Positions 62,201-64,000 of a DNA stretch of 64,000 nucleotides are shown piece by piece; the first letter of the stretch is position 1, and the number at the start of each line of letters is the position of its first letter. A program made the translations under genes and the position numbers. This DNA is from Microlunatus sp. Gsoil 973. GTDB taxonomy: Bacteria > Actinomycetota > Actinomycetes > Propionibacteriales > Propionibacteriaceae. A model generated the notes under the pieces. It saw only the letters and a list, made by a program, of their open reading frames with translations, was not told where the DNA came from and made no database searches. Location of the stretch: positions 4,216,001 to 4,280,000 of the forward strand of contig NZ_CP046122.1 in assembly GCF_009707365.1 (NCBI RefSeq), given 5' to 3'.

Positions 62201-64000
62201 GCCCGGACCGTACGTTCCAGCAGGGCCCGGGCGGACAGGGCGATCGGCTGTGCCGGCGCCGGCAGCGTGACCCAGCATTGCAGGATGCCGATGACGATGT
62301 CGTTGTCGGCAGTGCTCTGTCTGGCCAGGAAGATCCGGAACAGCGCCTCGTCAAGATCAGCAGTGCGTTCCAGATCGGTGACGCCGTAGTGGCCGAGGGC
62401 GCGGACCAGCTTGTCGCGGAAGTGCGCCGGCAACCCGCCCCGGTCGGGGTCGACGGTCTGCAGATAGGTGTGGAAGTACTCCTGCGCGCTGTGCACCCGC
62501 AACTCGGTCCGCAGCTCCTCGTCGGCCGGGCGGTTCCGAGTGAGTTCGGCGAAGTCGGCGAACATCCCGATCAGACCCATCTCCTGGGCGAGGACGTCGA
62601 CGCCGGACTCCGTGAGGGCGTCACGACCGGTGAGATAGGTCTGGAGTGCCGCAGTCGCCTGGTCGTGGCTGACGTCGTAGCCCAGCAGCAGGTCACGCAA
62701 GGTGGTCAGTGCCACGGTCGCGGCCCGCACCGGATCGGGATCGCCGGTGCCGTCGGGAAGCTCCACCATGCGACCCGTCGGCTGGTCGACGGCCGCGGCC
62801 TGGTCCCCGCTCGGTTCCAGCCGGGCGAGAGCCTCCCCGGCACCGACCTGGGTGCCGGCGCGGACCAGGAGTTCGGTCAGCCGGCCGGCCGTCGGCGCCA
62901 ACAGCGGCATCTCCATCTTCATCGATTCCAGGACGATCACCGGGCTGCCGGCCGCAACCTCCTCGCCGACCGCGACCGGTGTGCCGACCACCAGGGCGGG
63001 CGCGGGTGAACGCACCACGCCACCCTCGTCACGCGTGATCCGGTGCGCGACACCCTCCACCTCCACCAGCTGGATCGGCCCGTGGTTGGCTGTGACCAGC
63101 CGGTAGCGGTGATCACCGATCCACAGTCGCGCGTGCACCTCGTCGATCCGGTCCAGCCGGGCGATCACCGAGCCGTCGTCGACGATGCTGACCCGGTGCC
63201 GGTCGGCTCCGATCCGGCTCACCGTCAGGCGATGGCTGGTGCCGCGGAGCTTGAGCTCGACCCGCAACTCGGATTCGTGGGCAAGGTGCGGACGTCCGCC
63301 CCTGGCCGTGGTCAGGAAGTGCGAGATCTCCGTACGCTCCTGCTCCGCGTAGGTCTCGATGGCCGCGGCGATCAGGGCGACGCCGGCGTGCCGGTCGGCG
63401 ACCAATCCGCCCTCGGCCATGGTGCGGTCGATCCAACCGGTGTCGGCCCAGGCCGGCTCGCCGCTGCGGACGGCCGGTTCGTCGAGCAGTTCCAGCACGA
63501 AGCTCTTGTTGGTGGCGCCGCCCTCGATCACCACCGTGGTCTCCAGCATCGCCCGGCGCAACCGGGCAAGCGCCTCGTCCCGGTTCGCGCCGTAGGCGAT
63601 GATCTTGGCGATCATGGAGTCGAAGTCGGCCGGGATGCTGTCGCCCTCGGTCACCCCGGTGTCGACCCGGACGCCGGGCCCGGCCGGGAATTCCAGCCGG
63701 GCGATCCGCCCCGGGAGGGGTGCGAATGATCGATCCGGGTCCTCGGCGTTCAGCCGGGCCTCGACGGCGTGGCCGCGTTCGGCCGGTCGCTGCCCGGTCA
63801 GCGGGACACCGCTGGCCACCTGCAGTTGCAGGCCGACCAGATCCAGGCCGGTGACCAGTTCGGTCACCGGGTGCTCGACCTGCAACCGGGTGTTGACCTC
63901 GAGGAAGGCGAAGCTGCGGCTCTCGGGGTGGTAGAGGAACTCGACGGTTCCCGCGCCGGAATAGCCGACGGTCAGCGCCAACCGCTCGGCAGCCGCCATC
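59281..64000 (-). CDS. Fused acyl-CoA carboxylase (biotin carboxylase-BCCP-carboxyltransferase), N-terminus outside window
   Basis: At least 1572 codons are visible and the 5' end lies beyond the right edge. The ATG at 63999 is internal, since the ATP-grasp N-terminal part of the biotin carboxylase is missing. In order there are the biotin carboxylase C-terminal part (FAFLEVNTRLQVEHPVTELV), a biotinyl domain with VLESMKMEMP (about residue 357) and an ACC central-type region (EYFHTYLQTVDPDRGG). Two carboxyltransferase halves follow (AGINVGAQPYWNAEATMLM and RYHGGAFVVFSKRLNPN). This is a eukaryote-like single-chain acetyl/propionyl-CoA carboxylase found in some actinobacteria. It makes malonyl- or methylmalonyl-CoA for lipid synthesis. 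Confidence 0.9.
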   Translation of the reverse strand, partial: MAAAERLALTVGYSGAGTVEFLYHPESRSFAFLEVNTRLQVEHPVTELVTGLDLVGLQLQVASGVPLTGQRPAERGHAVEARLNAEDPDRSFAPLPGRIARLEFPAGPGVRVDTGVTEGDSIPADFDSMIAKIIAYGANRDEALARLRRAMLETTVVIEGGATNKSFVLELLDEPAVRSGEPAWADTGWIDRTMAEGGLVADRHAGVALIAAAIETYAEQERTEISHFLTTARGGRPHLAHESELRVELKLRGTSHRLTVSRIGADRHRVSIVDDGSVIARLDRIDEVHARLWIGDHRYRLVTANHGPIQLVEVEGVAHRITRDEGGVVRSPAPALVVGTPVAVGEEVAAGSPVIVLESMKMEMPLLAPTAGRLTELLVRAGTQVGAGEALARLEPSGDQAAAVDQPTGRMVELPDGTGDPDPVRAATVALTTLRDLLLGYDVSHDQATAALQTYLTGRDALTESGVDVLAQEMGLIGMFADFAELTRNRPADEELRTELRVHSAQEYFHTYLQTVDPDRGGLPAHFRDKLVRALGHYGVTDLERTADLDEALFRIFLARQSTADNDIVIGILQCWVTLPAPAQPIALSARALLERTVRATRRRIPVIGDLARSVRFSWFDQPIVDAERRKVLGGVTEEVAALADPSVPDREARIQALAAIPEQLVGFLRDRLADGVGSSEPLLEVLLRRHYLEYGLEAPIVDHDGTPQRPVVWADYVSQEHGRTRVLSTIGEISELFHGDGIDDLVSARLAPDQVNDKDQNVVELYLHWDEPPTDPEATSAQLIKCLQGRPFVTASRRVSVAVCPDDGQPVRYYTFRPDRSDRTTLVEDTLVRGIHPMVGRRLNLWRLVNFDVTRLDAPGDVLLYECVARDNPADRRLVAAAQVRQMAVVRDETGAVVGLPHAERAVENCLEAIRRVRTARGRAASKLQMNHVWVTVWPAIEAELDQLTALRDKITPLSDGTGIEEVLAQGRVVDDHGTVHPIAIRFHARPDGGTSADVIEPPTKPLAPLNEYKTLVDRARRRGLVYPYELAPTLTRGGSAIEYDLDESGSLVPVDRPRGRNTAGIITAVVSTPTALYPEGVTRVVLCGDPTKALGALSEAECTRIIAALDLAERLRVPVEWYAVSAGARVSMTSGTENMDWVAAALKRIVEFTQGGGEINVVVAGINVGAQPYWNAEATMLMHTKGILVMTPESAMVLTGKQTLDFAGSVSAEDNFGIGGYDRIMGPNGQAQYWAADLAGAVEIVLDHYEHSYVVPGEPGPRRAPTEDPVDRDVSDYPHPGGDFATVGEIFSATHNPDRKRPFDIRTVMRAVADADHPMLERWAGMAEAETAVVVDTRMGGHPVCLIGIESTPVARSGFPPSDGPDTFTAGTLFPRSSKKVARAINAASGNRPVVVLANLSGFDGSPESMRNLQLEYGAEIGRAIVNFDGPIVFCVISRYHGGAFVVFSKRLNPNLTVLAVEGSYASVLGGAPAAAVVFASEVAKRAAADPQVAELERRIAAAPQEQRGALGVELADLLATLRSEKIAELAAEFDGIHNIDRAVEVGSVDRVITASELRPGIITAIERRR

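Noticed and set aside
63997-63999. ATG at the right edge as the start of the carboxylase
   Set aside because: The biotin carboxylase ATP-grasp N-terminal half would be missing; the Met is internal and the gene continues outside the window.

Overview
The window is high-GC DNA from an actinobacterium. The signs are an HspR gene after dnaK-grpE-dnaJ with HAIR-type operators upstream, a DtxR/IdeR-type iron box, an EtfD-like iron-sulfur reductase, FHA/PP2C signalling genes, a single-chain acyl-CoA carboxylase, and many GTG starts with ATGA/GTGA overlaps. My guess is Propionibacteriales (Microlunatus-like); this is inference and no 16S gene is present. There is one tRNA (Gly, CCC), no rRNA, no CRISPR and no recognisable insertion sequence or prophage.

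Layout. 1-3.6 kb: two bacterial PH-domain proteins, a DUF1707 protein and tryptophan 2,3-dioxygenase. 3.7-4.5 kb: tRNA-Gly, then a gene-free repeat island. 4.5-7.5 kb: GH36 alpha-galactosidase and a nucleotidyltransferase. 7.7-14.7 kb: a tight operon of an EPSP-synthase-like domain fused to an acyl-CoA ligase, an acyl-CoA dehydrogenase, a FabL/ChcA-like enoyl reductase and an old-yellow-enzyme dienoyl-CoA reductase. These five functions match the cassette that makes cyclohexanecarboxyl-CoA from shikimate, the starter for omega-cyclohexyl fatty acids. 14.7-21.9 kb: DUF805, DUF899, an ECF sigma/DGPF pair, a methyltransferase, a GNAT enzyme with a NarL-type two-component system, and a SHOCT protein. 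22-28.3 kb: a beta-propeller protein, an iron-boxed siderophore-interacting protein, PP2C phosphatase, two FHA proteins, DUF1905 and dCTP deaminase. 28.3-30.4 kb: a second island of the first repeat family, a small gene, and a HicB-like regulator coupled to a DUF4097 protein behind a perfect palindrome. 30.4-36.9 kb: EtfD-like reductase, LarA-like racemase, a secreted protein, a stand-alone PheRS-like ligase and DUF1203. 37-41.6 kb: an osmoprotectant ABC operon with an M23 peptidase gene inside it. 41.7-50.5 kb: S9 peptidase, family-A DNA polymerase, two two-component systems and DoxX. 50.6-55.1 kb: dnaK-grpE-dnaJ-hspR. 55.2-55.9 kb: a 17-bp tandem array and a 111-bp higher-order repeat carrying palindromes. 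55.9-59.2 kb: NiCoT metal permease divergent from a Fur-family regulator, and two divergent SDR genes. 59.3-64 kb: most of a fused acyl-CoA carboxylase, cut by the window edge.

How the genes connect. The cyclohexanecarboxyl-CoA operon would supply an unusual fatty-acid starter unit, the carboxylase can supply extender units, and EtfD is the family that takes electrons from acyl-CoA dehydrogenases via ETF. This makes lipid metabolism a plausible theme of the window, but the genes are not contiguous.

Quality note. Nine genes, including dnaK, hspR and the EtfD homologue, are broken by single-base shifts, nearly all attributable to short homopolymer runs. I read these as consensus errors and annotate each gene over its full span.
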